Below, piece after piece: positions 10,790-20,276 of a DNA stretch of 64,000 bases (positions are counted from its first letter, which is position 1; every line of letters starts with the position of its first letter). This stretch comes from Desmodesmus armatus (taxonomy: Eukaryota; Chlorophyta; Chlorophyceae; Sphaeropleales; Scenedesmaceae): the NCBI GenBank assembly GCA_007449985.2, contig VIIQ02000625.1:186001-250000 (forward strand), written 5' to 3'. A program made the position numbers and the translations under genes. A model generated the notes under the pieces. That model was not told the DNA's origin, searched no databases, and saw nothing but the letters and a program-made list of their open reading frames with translations.

Positions 10790-13700
10790 ATGCCCGGTCT
10801 GGTCAACACCACCACTGCCACCGTCACAAGCAGCAGCAGTGGCAGCAGCAGCAGCAGCAGTGGCGGCGGCAGCAGCGGTGGCGGCAGGGGCAGCAGTGGC
10901 GGCAGCAGCAGCAGCACAACAGGGGTGTTGCCTGCAGCGTCAACAGCACCGCCTGCTGCTGCAGTCAGTGCGGATCCAAAGGAGGAGCTCACACACTCAG
11001 AGCAGCGGCTGCTAGCTGCTGGATACTCTCTTCAGGACATACTCGCCCGCAGAAAGCGCAAGCCAGGAGGAAGGCAGTCAGCAGCCTCTAAACAGCGCAG
11101 GATTTCCCGCCAAAAGCGGCCGGGCGCAGGGCTGTCAGCACAGCATGACGCAGCGGGAGAGCTGTTTGACGACAGGGAACTTACGCCCTCACAGAGAAGG
11201 CTACTGGCAGTTGGGTATACGCTTGACCAAGTGCACAATCGCGCGATCGAGCACAGCAGTAACACTAGTCTGGCCGACCCAGCCAACTGGCAGGGCACCA
11301 GAAAGCAGATCCTGAAGGGTCGTTCACAAGAAAGCTTGAAGCTGGCACCGTATGTGGGCTGGGGGGCACCTGTGCCGCAGCGGGTTGCAGAGATTGCGCT
11401 GCAAGCTGCTGCATCGGCAGCGGAGGGGCCTTCTCCTGTGTATGTGTGGCCAAAAGTGGCGCCGGTGGTCCTGTCGCCGCAACTGTATATAGGTGAGGGT
11501 GGGGAGGGTGCTGGCAGCTCTAGGAAGGACGGTGCGGATATTGCATTTTCCTTTTCAGAGTTGCCAGCACTATATATTCCCATAACAGAGTCTGGTATGT
11601 CCTGCCTGCTGTACCGCTCGTTTGATTGCTGCCTGGCTTGCTTGCCTGCTGTGCTGGGGTGTGCTGTGCTGTGCTGTGCTGTGCTGCTGTTTGAACCACT
11701 GCCTGGCTCGCTCGCTCGCTCGCTCGCTTGCCCGCTGCTGCTGCTGCAGGGCGCGGGACTGAGAACGAGCGCAACGCCATACTGCAGGCTATTGAGAGTG
11801 GTGTGGAAGACATGTCCAACACTCACATCCCCCTGCAGAGGCTGCTGGACTGTACTGGTGCTGCTGACGGAAGTGCCGGGCGCGCCAGCAGCACCAGCAG
11901 CAGCAGCAGCAGTGGCAGCAGCGCCAGCGTCAGCACAGCGGCTCTATCAGCTTCAGCGGCAGCAGCGGAAGCCGGAATTCAGGTGTTTGACCTGCAGTGG
12001 CTGCAGGATCGTGCAGCTGCCGACCCTGGTGCTGCTGCAGTTGTGCCAGATGCCCACCAGCCGTTCACACTCACCCTGCAAAACCCTGCAGATGGTTTGG
12101 ACTATGTGGTGGCACACTATGAGCCAAATGCCCTCCGCTTCGACGCTGCCAAGAATGCGGCACTGCTGGCTCAGGTGGGTGTCTTGGGGGCTGTTACACG
12201 TGGATGCTTTGACTTTGACACTGGGCGTCACCCTTTGCTGGCTCAGGTGGGGTTTGTTTCGGGGGTAGGGAGGTTTGTTTTGGGGTTTATGGACTCGGCC
12301 AAGAATGCGGCACTGCTGGCTCAGGTGGGGATTGTTGGGCGGCTGTTACACATGATTACCTTGACTTTGACGCTGGGCCTTTGCTGGCTCAGGTGGGGAG
12401 TTGTTTGGGGGGGGGAGGTTGCTTTTGAGGAGATTTTGTGGAGATTTGTTTTGGGGTTTGTTGGGGGGTGGGGAAGTTTGTTTTGGGGTTTGTTGGGGGG
12501 TGGGGAAGTTTGTTTTGGGGTTTGTTGGGGGTGGGGATGTTTGTTTTGGGGTTTGTTGGGGGTGGGGAGGTTTGTTTTGGGGTTCATGGACTCGGCCAAG
12601 AATGCGGCACTGCTGGCTCAGGTGGGTGTTTGAAGGCTGTTACAGGTGGGTACTTTGATTGACCGTTGGGCGTCATCCTTTACATCTTCTACAACTGTTG
12701 AGTACACGGCAACGCATGCCAGCTGTGGCCAGGGCGGCATGTTTGCACACTGCAATCTCACTTGCACAGCTGAAATCTCTGACCTAATGCCACCTGCTCT
12801 TTGCATCCCTGTAACTGCGGGATGTGTGACCAGATCTACCATGGGAGTGAGAAAATGTCACGCAGCAGCGCCCTCTATGAGGAGAAGATGGCGATGGCGG
12901 GCATGAGGGTGCCACGCCAAAAAGAGGGCTCCACTCGCTTTGGACGCTACTCAGGAGACACAGGTACCCTAAACCCTAGGACTCGTTGCCCTAAACCATA
13001 AACCCTGAACCCTAAAACCCTTACTCAGGAGACACAGGTGAGCGTCACGCGGCCACCAACAAATGCAACAACCCCTGCCTGTGTGCATGCTGCCACAGCC
13101 ACATGCAGGCCCAGTGCTGCAGCTGGGACCAATGGCAGCACGCCCAATCCTGCCTGCCCAGCCGCAGCTTTGACTGCACAGCTGCGGGTATTGGTGTTTC
13201 ACCAACCTGCTGTGTGCACCACTCAACCCCTCGAATGGGTTGGGTAGTGCCTGGGTGCTGTCAGGTTGAATGAGATTGCTGTTGCTGACGCTGTCAAGCG
13301 TGCAACAGTTGCAGAGTGCTGCATGGTGTGCAGTTGACCACGGGGTAGCTGAGCAGGCAGAGGCAAGCAGCACCAGCAAGCTTGTCAGCTAGCCTGGCCA
13401 CTACTGAGCTGCCAGGCAGCAGTGGCCGAGCTGACTGTGCAACACTGTCATGACTGCATACCGCAAAACTGTTGATTGGAGGGCACGTCACCAACGCAGG
13501 AGGCTTCAAGACAGAGACTTCTGCCCCTGTGCTTGAATTATTCAACTTATTATTATTAATTAATACAATTTATTTTCATTAGTTATCATGACTAATTTAT
13601 TATTGATCAACCAGGCACTTGCCACCGTGTCTGCCTCTGGCTCTTGGAGGGTTGTGCCGTGTCTGCCTCTGGTCCTTGGGGGTTGGCTAGACAGATGCAA

Positions 13701-15540
13701 CCCTCCTATGTTTGGTACCAAACACCGGTGTGTATGTGTGTTGGTGTGCAGGGCCTGAGCTGGCACTAGTTCAGCATGCCTTAGTCAGCATCACTAGACG
13801 ACAGCTACATTCAAGTATGGTTGGCGTGTTCGTGTGTTGGTGTGCAGGGCCTGAGCCAGATCGCCCAGCATGCCTCAACCAGCATGACTAGACATATGCA
13901 ACACTCAGCTGACGCAAATTGTGGTTGGCGTGTCCGTGTGTTGGTGTGCAGGGCCTGAGCCCGACCAGTTCAGCCTGTCCTGCTGTCCTGACCTGCTCAG
14001 GACTGGCGGCTTCAGGGCCATTGCCAGCAAGTGGATGGAGCAGCTACCGGTGAGTAATGATGTTGCTTTTGTAACCCTGTGACGCTCCCTTCTCTCAGCA
14101 TTTAGTGAGTGCAAAGATGGGAGGGGGTGGGGGGTGAGGACCAGGGCTTCTTCTTCAGCTGCCGGTGATTATAAGGTGGCTTGCATATCTTGTGCAACAC
14201 CCTCTTGTTCTCCAGCTACCGGAGTGTTGGGTTTGCTTGCGAAACCCATGCAACACCCTCTTGTTTGTTCAGCTGCCGGTGCCACCTAGCTGAGCCAGCC
14301 CAGTGATCATCAGGTGTTTGAGGTATGCGCATTGGCAGCTTGAAGCACATTTGCGCAAGTTGCAGATGTGCCCAGCGAGCAAGAAGTCCAGCAGCACATC
14401 AGGTTGGCATCGCCTCCTTGACATAAGTCAGTACCGCTGGGGCAGCAAGTCCCGTACATGACCTGTCGTATGTGCCTCTGTTTTGTCCATCAACAGGGTG
14501 TGTTCTGTGCTCGTAGCCAGACAGCAACGCAAGATGCTGGACTTGAACGCGGCCCTAGGCCTGGCAAGGGGCCCGCCTTGAACTTCCCTGCTCCCACTCT
14601 GCTCGGGGTCCCTTCACGTCACTCGCAGTGACACAGAACTACCGCAGTGACCTACATGCTGAACCCCAGGAGCACCCCTTCAGCTACATTGTGTGGCTGG
14701 ATGTGCTCAGCGCAGGAAGCACCATGGAGGTGCGGGGCTGTGGGCTGGGCTTAGGTTGAGGCCTAAACCCTGAGGGTTCGTGTAGGGTTAGGGTATGAGT
14801 GATGTCAAGACACTGAATTCGTCAGCACAGATGTTGACTGCCTGACTGCCGTTGGAGCAAACAATCCTTGTGTGTGTGCGTGCGGGCGTGTGTGCGTGCG
14901 TGTGTGCGTGCGTGCGTGCGTTCTGAGGGGGTACACCCAGGCTGTCGCTCTGTCTTGCATCCCAGTGTTGTCATATGCACCCCTGCAGGTTGGCTACTTC
15001 TGGTTGACCAATGGGCTCGCCTTCACCCCCCTCAACGGCAGTGCCTTGTACACCGATGTGCGGCTGGTGCCACACTGCTCCGACCCAAGCTGTGTGAGCA
15101 ACGACAACGCCAAGGCGCCACTATACTACGAGGGCCGATATGGTGAGTAAGGGGTTGGTTGTGAGTATGGCGAGGGCTGCTCTGAGGGAGCGCCATTGGA
15201 CAAATCTGGGTGTTGAGCACGCCGGCCTGAATCAGTGGCTGCGATAGCGCTGTGTGTTTGCCTTTCAGGGTTGTTCAAGACTATGGCAGAACTGTGCATG
15301 GACTGCACAAACTGCATATGCCACAGGACGGACAGATAGCCTCTGTTCGTCCTGCGACACACATGCTTTGTGAATGTTTGTGTTGCTCTGTGCTGTGCTG
15401 CAGGTGCCGCCTTTTTCATCAAGCCAGGTGTCTTACAGGAAAACATCCACCAGTGGACGGAGTTTGACGAGTTTCAGCAACTGGCGGCAATGGCTGACGC
15501 TGGTGCCTCAGCTACAGACACTGCTCTGAGCAACGAATAG
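10790..15540 (+). CDS. Eight-exon gene of unknown function
   Basis: Exons: 10790-11492, 11559-11594, 11750-12174, 12834-12963, 13952-14049, 14637-14729, 14989-15142, 15404-15540. Phases agree at every join, giving about 591 residues. The ATG at 10790 is the first in frame, but the frame is open back to an acceptor-like CAG ending at 10714, so an upstream first exon is possible. The N-terminal part has Ser/Gly-rich runs and two related motifs, ELTHSEQRLLAAGYSLQDIL (about residue 65) and ELTPSQRRLLAVGYTLDQV (about residue 130), suggesting an internal repeat with a basic stretch between. The C-terminal part is ordinary, well-mixed sequence with FSYIVWLDVLSAG, YFWLTNGLAFTPLNG and two closely spaced Cys (HCSDPSC). 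I do not recognise the family. Several exon boundaries have tandem copies of themselves in the neighbouring introns. Confidence 0.7.
12231..12621 (+). repeat. Repeated copies of the exon 3 tail plus splice donor in intron 3
   Basis: The end of exon 3 (12147-12174, encoding AKNAALLAQ and followed by GTGGG) recurs at 12295-12324 and 12592-12621. Shorter copies ending at 12246 and 12392 retain only TTGCTGGCTCAG plus GTGGGG. Every copy keeps the consensus donor. The model uses the first donor because it joins in phase to exon 4 at 12834. Confidence 0.85.
12443..12585 (+). repeat. G-rich 31-32 base minisatellite in intron 3
   Basis: About four and a half copies of a unit built from TTTGTTTTGGGGTTTG and a following G-rich block lie between two of the exon-tail copies. 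The sense strand has many runs of four or more G. Confidence 0.85.
12964..13022 (+). repeat. Short interstitial telomere-like repeat in intron 4
   Basis: Directly after the exon 4 donor come degenerate CCCTAAA-type units (CCCTAAACCCTAGG, CCCTAAACCATAAACCC, CCCTAAAACCC). This is the plant-type telomere motif on its C-rich strand. It is followed at 13023-13037 by a second copy of the exon 4 tail with a donor. A similar short CCTAAACCC / TAGGGTTAGGG patch occurs near 14762-14792. Confidence 0.75.
13023..13037 (+). repeat. Second copy of the exon 4 tail with a donor
   Basis: ACTCAGGAGACACAG followed by GTGAGC repeats the end of exon 4 (12949-12963, followed by GTACCC). The copy has the stronger donor consensus. 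Using it would add 74 bases of telomere-like sequence to the message and shift the frame. Confidence 0.8.
13741..13960 (+). repeat. Three tandem copies of the exon 5 acceptor and exon start
   Basis: TTGGTGTGCAG followed by GGCCTGAGC occurs with exon-start points at 13752, 13848 and 13952 (spacing 96 and 104 bases). Only the third continues as the open exon 5 frame. Confidence 0.85.
14156..14278 (+). repeat. Copies of the exon 5 tail in intron 5
   Basis: The exon 5 end, CAGCTACCG at 14041-14049 with donor GTGAGT, recurs as CAGCTGCCG|GTGATT (14156-14164), CAGCTACCG|GAGTG (ending 14221, donor lost) and CAGCTGCCG|GTGCC (14270-14278). Confidence 0.75.
14867..14922 (+). repeat. GT/GC-rich microsatellite in intron 6
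   Basis: Alternating TGTGTG and CGTGCGTG units lie in the intron between 14729 and 14989. Confidence 0.8.
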
Positions 15541-15973
15541 AAAAGCGGCGATCAGGGGTAGAGAGGAAAGAAGCCAACTCTGCACTACGGTTTTGCAGTA
15601 CGGTATTGCAACAATGCAGCCATGAATTAGCACTATCATGCCACTTTGTGGCTCAGGTGCCTGCACTAAAGCACAGTACTGTGAGTGCTGATGCCTGTTC
15701 TGTTGAGCAGCATCATGCGTCTGCGATGATCGTGGCTGAGTTGTGGTTGATGGGCCATGTCTGTGGTCCCTGGCGACATCGTTTGCAAAGGCTTTGCTGC
15801 TGTCTAGTTGACCTGCATGCATTTTGCTCAGCACCCCCCCCCCCCATGCCAGTACTGGTGACAAATTCATTGATCACGTGCTGTTTACTGACTGGCTGTC
15901 GGGGCATGCGCCCCAGACAACTGATGGCTGGCCAATGAGCCTTGTGTTGGCTCCTCAAACGGCCGGTGTTCAG

Positions 15974-15978
15974 TGTAA
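15974..15978 (+). terminator. Candidate polyadenylation signal TGTAA
   Basis: TGTAA is the usual green-algal polyadenylation signal. This copy lies about 435 bases downstream of the stop codon at 15540. Another is close to 16085. Confidence 0.35.
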
Positions 15979-16429
15979 CATCCACTTGTTGATAGATTCA
16001 CTCATGTTGGTGCCATCAACAGCAACGGCGACCCATCGCCATTGTTGGCGGCAGTGGCTCAGGTCGCGTGTGTGTTGCTGTGGTCTGTAACCCCAAAGCT
16101 TCTAGCTACACTAGGGCCTGGCTGTGGCAAAAGTGGACACTCTTACAGAGGCCGTCAGGGCCGCCCTGCGGCATGTTACCCAGGGTGGGAGCTGGAGTAG
16201 GCCGGTATTGACTCACTGTGTGTGACGCATATGGGGATGTGGACACCCAGTCAGGGGTGTCGTTGAGTGCGTTCGTTTCTTTCAAGCCTTTTTGAAGTGG
16301 GGGTTCGTGACAGTCCCCTTGTCGTGTCTGCTGCACCCTTTCGTTCCGGCGGCCCGTTTGCAACGTGGTTGCTTAGTCACCGTGTAACACTTCTTCCTTG
16401 TGACGCATATGGGTGTTGCACATACCACT

Positions 16430-17060
16430 GTGCACACCACCTCTCTCACATCATGATTTCGCACTGTGCACTGCTGGGCATCTGAGTGCATTGGCCGGCA
16501 TGTCCTGCAATCCAGGCTTATCTGGTACAGTGTGCTGCCCTTTAGGACTGGCACTTGCCCTGAGATGCTTTTGGTTGGCAGGGTTGTCAACGGCCTTACA
16601 CTCACTCTGTGTGAGGGACTGCTGACATGCCGGGTTGTGCTGTAGACCTGCATGTAAGGCGGCCGTCAGTCAGAGTCATCAGAGAGCAGCTCCCCAGTTG
16701 TGGTTGAAACCACAAACACTCTCATTGAGAAGACTTATGCGCGTGCATGTGTGGAGTCTCATGCTGCTTGTGCTCAGCACAGTAGTACTTGCATGCAGCT
16801 GGGCGTGGTCCGGCTTGTTTTCTTTTGGCCAGCGAGAGAGCTTGCCTGTATCATACTGGTTGCACTGTTGATGGTGCAGTAGTCAGTGGGCTACCAGCAC
16901 ACCTGAATGTGTGCTTGGCCGTCTCTCTTGCACGGGCGCAAAGCAGTGGATTGCTGCAGCACCAGCTGGCCTGTGTTTGCTGACCCCTTGGATGTTGGCA
17001 GTTTCACTTTGCTGCTGTTCGCTTCCTTTGGCTGCGCCTGAACAAGTGTGGGTGGTTCAA
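16430..17060 (+). repeat. Dispersed repeat A, copy 2
   Basis: This is the partner of the segment near 8930-9560, in the same orientation and with the same order of landmark blocks. Both copies lie downstream of plus-strand genes. Confidence 0.75.
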
Positions 17061-17322
17061 TCTACTCAGCCTGACACATGCATATGTGTTGGGTCAACAA
17101 TGGCCCATGTGTTGGAGAGACCTAAGTCCAAGTCCTAGAGAGGATGGGGCATGTTGGTTCATCAACAATCCACCGCAGCATGTGCCGATCCCAGCAGCGA
17201 TGTCACTGAACGGATACCTAGCAAGGACTGTGTGTGGCCTGGCAGCTGTGAACAGTTGCACCTGAGCTTGCTGACAGGATATCCACGATAAGCAACAGCT
17301 CTCCTGATTTGCAAGCAATTGC

Positions 17323-18031
17323 TTACAGCCGATCAATCAAGCTGCGGTTTGCTGCCAGCATACTCTCAACTGAGGCACCAAATGACGCCCCATCACCAAC
17401 ACCGCCTGCAATCTGTGCTGGCCCTGCTGCGCCCCAATCAGGTCCTGCGGTGAGCAACAGCGGCTGTGCTGAGGCCTCCTGCACATCCCCGCCACATGCT
17501 GCAGCATCAGGAACGCGTTGTGGATTGCTGCCCCACTCACAGATAACCGCCATGCGTGCTGAACTGCGCAGCTCAGCTGCCACAAGTGCCTGTGGACATA
17601 CATACATGTGGCGGCAAAAGAGGCGGCAACGGGAGCAGGAAAAGGTGGAAAGGAACGCGGGTCTGTAAGGAACTTGCTTAAAGAACAGACCTTACTGTTC
17701 CACTTGCAGGCCAATGCCCCTTTGCAGCCTAACAGCTGGTGTCGCTGTGCTGACCTCAGTACTGTTACATGATGCCAGCAACAAAGAAGAGATGGCATGT
17801 GGGCTGCGTGCTTACAACACGCAGGCACCGCCAATCCTGCTTGGTGTCTTCATGTGCAGGCATCAACTGCTGCCCACCCGGCCCTGCCGCCCCCACAACC
17901 ATGTTTGTGAGACTCCTGCGATGTGCCAAAGGACTGACCTGCATGCGCAGTGCGATTGCACGCTGTACGGGTGTGTGGGAGCTCCATGTGGCAAACTCCA
18001 GGGCAGCCTGCGTCAGCGGCAAACAGAACAT
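17323..18031 (-). CDS. Possible small two-exon protein, unknown function
   Basis: A two-exon model on the minus strand (18031-17816 and 17589-17323) joins in phase 0 with a GTAAGC donor and a CCACAG acceptor and would encode 160 residues. The N-terminus (MFCLPLTQAALEFATW) contains several Arg and few acidic residues and could be an organelle-targeting peptide. The C-terminal exon reads ALVAAELRSSARMAVICEWG and ends MLAANRSLIDRL. I recognise no domain. The proposed start is 26 bases from the first palindrome. Composition alone could produce such frames here, so this is a candidate only. Confidence 0.35.
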
Positions 18032-18056
18032 GCAAGGAGGGTCGGATGGCTGGACA

Positions 18057-18100
18057 AAGCTGACTAGTCAGGGCCAGTACTGGCCCTGACTAGTCAGCTT
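18057..18100. repeat. 44-bp perfect palindrome
   Basis: Positions 18057-18078 are the exact reverse complement of 18079-18100. The centre is GGGCCAGT|ACTGGCCC. A transcript would form a 22-bp stem with essentially no loop. Confidence 0.95.
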
Positions 18101-18128
18101 GCCATGGCAAGCATCAACAAGTGCTTGC

Positions 18129-18200
18129 CATGACAATGCCATGGCAAGCACCAACAGGGCCAGTACTGGCCCTGTTGGTGCTTGCCATGGCATTGTCATG
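18129..18200. repeat. 72-bp perfect palindrome
   Basis: Positions 18129-18164 are the exact reverse complement of 18165-18200, with the same GGGCCAGT|ACTGGCCC core as the 44-bp palindrome. The DNA between the two (about 18101-18131) also pairs with itself as CATGGCAAGCA ... TGCTTGCCATG. The cluster therefore holds three overlapping foldback structures within 144 bases. Confidence 0.95.
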
Positions 18201-18342
18201 CAAAGGTTGCTGCTGTACACTGCTGTACACAGACCGTGCAGAGACGCGGCACAGCAAGCCTACCATTGTCTGTACCATACATACCCTACTTCTTAGATAT
18301 GTAAGTATCTGCATCCCAGAAAGCAAGCACAATTCAACCAGG

Positions 18343-20237
18343 TCACTCCCCAGCCACCTGCACATACGGCTCCACCCCCAGCGGCTTGCTGGCCGGCACC
18401 TCCTGCCTGCTGCCGTCCGGCAGTATCAGCTTGGCCCAGGCCCTGCCAGCATCCAGGCTCAGGATGGTGCGGTCGCCAAACAGCACCCGCACCCGCCCAT
18501 CAGCGTAAGCAGTGAAGCACCCCACCCCAGGGACCTCCTGCTCCTCAACAACATCAAGACTCAGCGGCTGCTGCTGCTGATGTTCCTGCTGCCGCTGCTG
18601 ATGCTGGCGGTGGTAATCTTCCTGCTGCCATGGCTGCGGAGCTGACACCTGTGCAATGGAATGCAAATTGGAGGAGCCCAGCGGCTTTGGGCAAGGCTGA
18701 AGTCGCCCTGACGTTGCACTGCCGTGCTGTGCTGCTGCTGCGGCGGCTGAAGGGTTTGAAAGTGCTGCCTTGACACGCACCATCGTGCTCCTGCAGTGCA
18801 AACACAGCAGCAATACAAGGGCTCACAAACCAGCTTAGGCTATCATGGACACAACCCTGCAGCGCCTCATGCCAACTGCGCAGCCAGCAAACACAGAGCC
18901 TTCTTTTCCTCACCAGCAGCCCACGCCCTCCCAAGCGCGCACAGCCTTCCACCTTGTAGCTCCCCAAAACCTGGGGAACTCCTCCCAAACCAAAGCATGT
19001 GCCCGAACACCACCCACCTGAACCTGCGCAGGCTGCCAGTGGCCAAGTGACATTCACCCCTGTACTGCCACCCACCCACCCACCAAACCGTAAACGCTTC
19101 CGTGGCAATGCGTCCCAGCAGAAGCATCAGCACGCCACAGCGCGACCCATCCGGCGGCTAGTCCCAGCACCACCATGTTCACAGGCAGTATGCCTTAAGC
19201 ATACCATTCAGTCTCACACTTCACACCCCACCCTCCCCACCCACCCACCTGAGCCTCAATGCTTCCGTGGCAATGCACCCCAACGGCAGCATCAGCCCAC
19301 CACAGCGCGAGCCATCCGGCAGCAGCCCCACCACCACCATGTCTGCAGGCAGCGTGGATGCTGCATACGCCCTACTCATCCCTGCAGCGTCCACACAACC
19401 CCCCAGCAGCCCCTCCTCCCTGCCTAGCGGCTGTGCACCGGCTGAGGATGCCAGCACATCTAGCCCTACCGATATGCCTGTCCCACACTTCACACCCCAC
19501 CCTCGCCACACACCCACCTGAGCCTCAGTGCTTCCGTGGCAATGCACCCCAACGGCAGCATCAGCCCACCACAGCGCGAGCCATCCGGCAGCAGCCCCAC
19601 CACCACCATGTCTGCAGGCAGCGTGGATGCTGCATACGCCCTACTCATCCCTGCAGCGTCCACACAACCCCCCAGCAGCCCCTCCTCCCTGCCTAGCGGC
19701 TGTGCACCGGCTGAGGATGCCAGCACATCTAGCCCTACCGATATGCCTGTCCCACACTTCACACCCCACCCTCGCCACACACCCACCTGAGCCTCAGTGC
19801 TTCCGTGGCAATGTGCCCCAACGGCAGCATCAACCCTCCACAGCGCGAGCCATCCGGCAGCAGCCCCGCCACCACCATGTCCGCAGGCAGCGTTGATGCT
19901 GCATACACCCTACTCATCCCTGCAGCGTCCACACAACCTTCCAGCAGCCCTTCGCTGCCTAGCTGCTGTTGCTGCACTTGCCGCTCTGCTGTGCAGCTGC
20001 TGAGGATGCCAGCACAGCGAGCAGCAGCCTGGGACTCCCGAGTGCCGAACATACGCATGCTTGCATCACCACCAACCCCACCACCATCAGCAGTGGCAGG
20101 AACTGCTGCTGCAGCGCTGTCCTGGGCTGCTGCTGCTGCAGCGCGTGGCTGGAGGTGGGTGATGAAGGCGCCTCCCTGGAAGCTGAAGAGGCAGGAGTCA
20201 TCTGCATGCAGCCAGGCCTCCACTTCACACATGTCCT

Positions 20238-20276
<39 letters not shown>

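Larger units (their letters stand above)
15541..17322. other. Intergenic DNA between convergent genes
   Basis: Nothing here looks coding. A TGTAA motif lies at 15974-15978, about 435 bases after the stop of the preceding gene. A long C run lies at about 15832-15845. From about 16430 to 17060 the sequence is copy 2 of dispersed repeat A. Confidence 0.55.

Noticed and set aside
12964..13022. A chromosome end
   Set aside because: The telomere-like units are few, degenerate and lie inside an intron with gene exons on both sides.
19221..19786. Independent small genes in the 269-bp repeats
   Set aside because: Each open frame is the tail of C5orf34-like exon 3 read through into intron, and the frames end at the same point in every copy.
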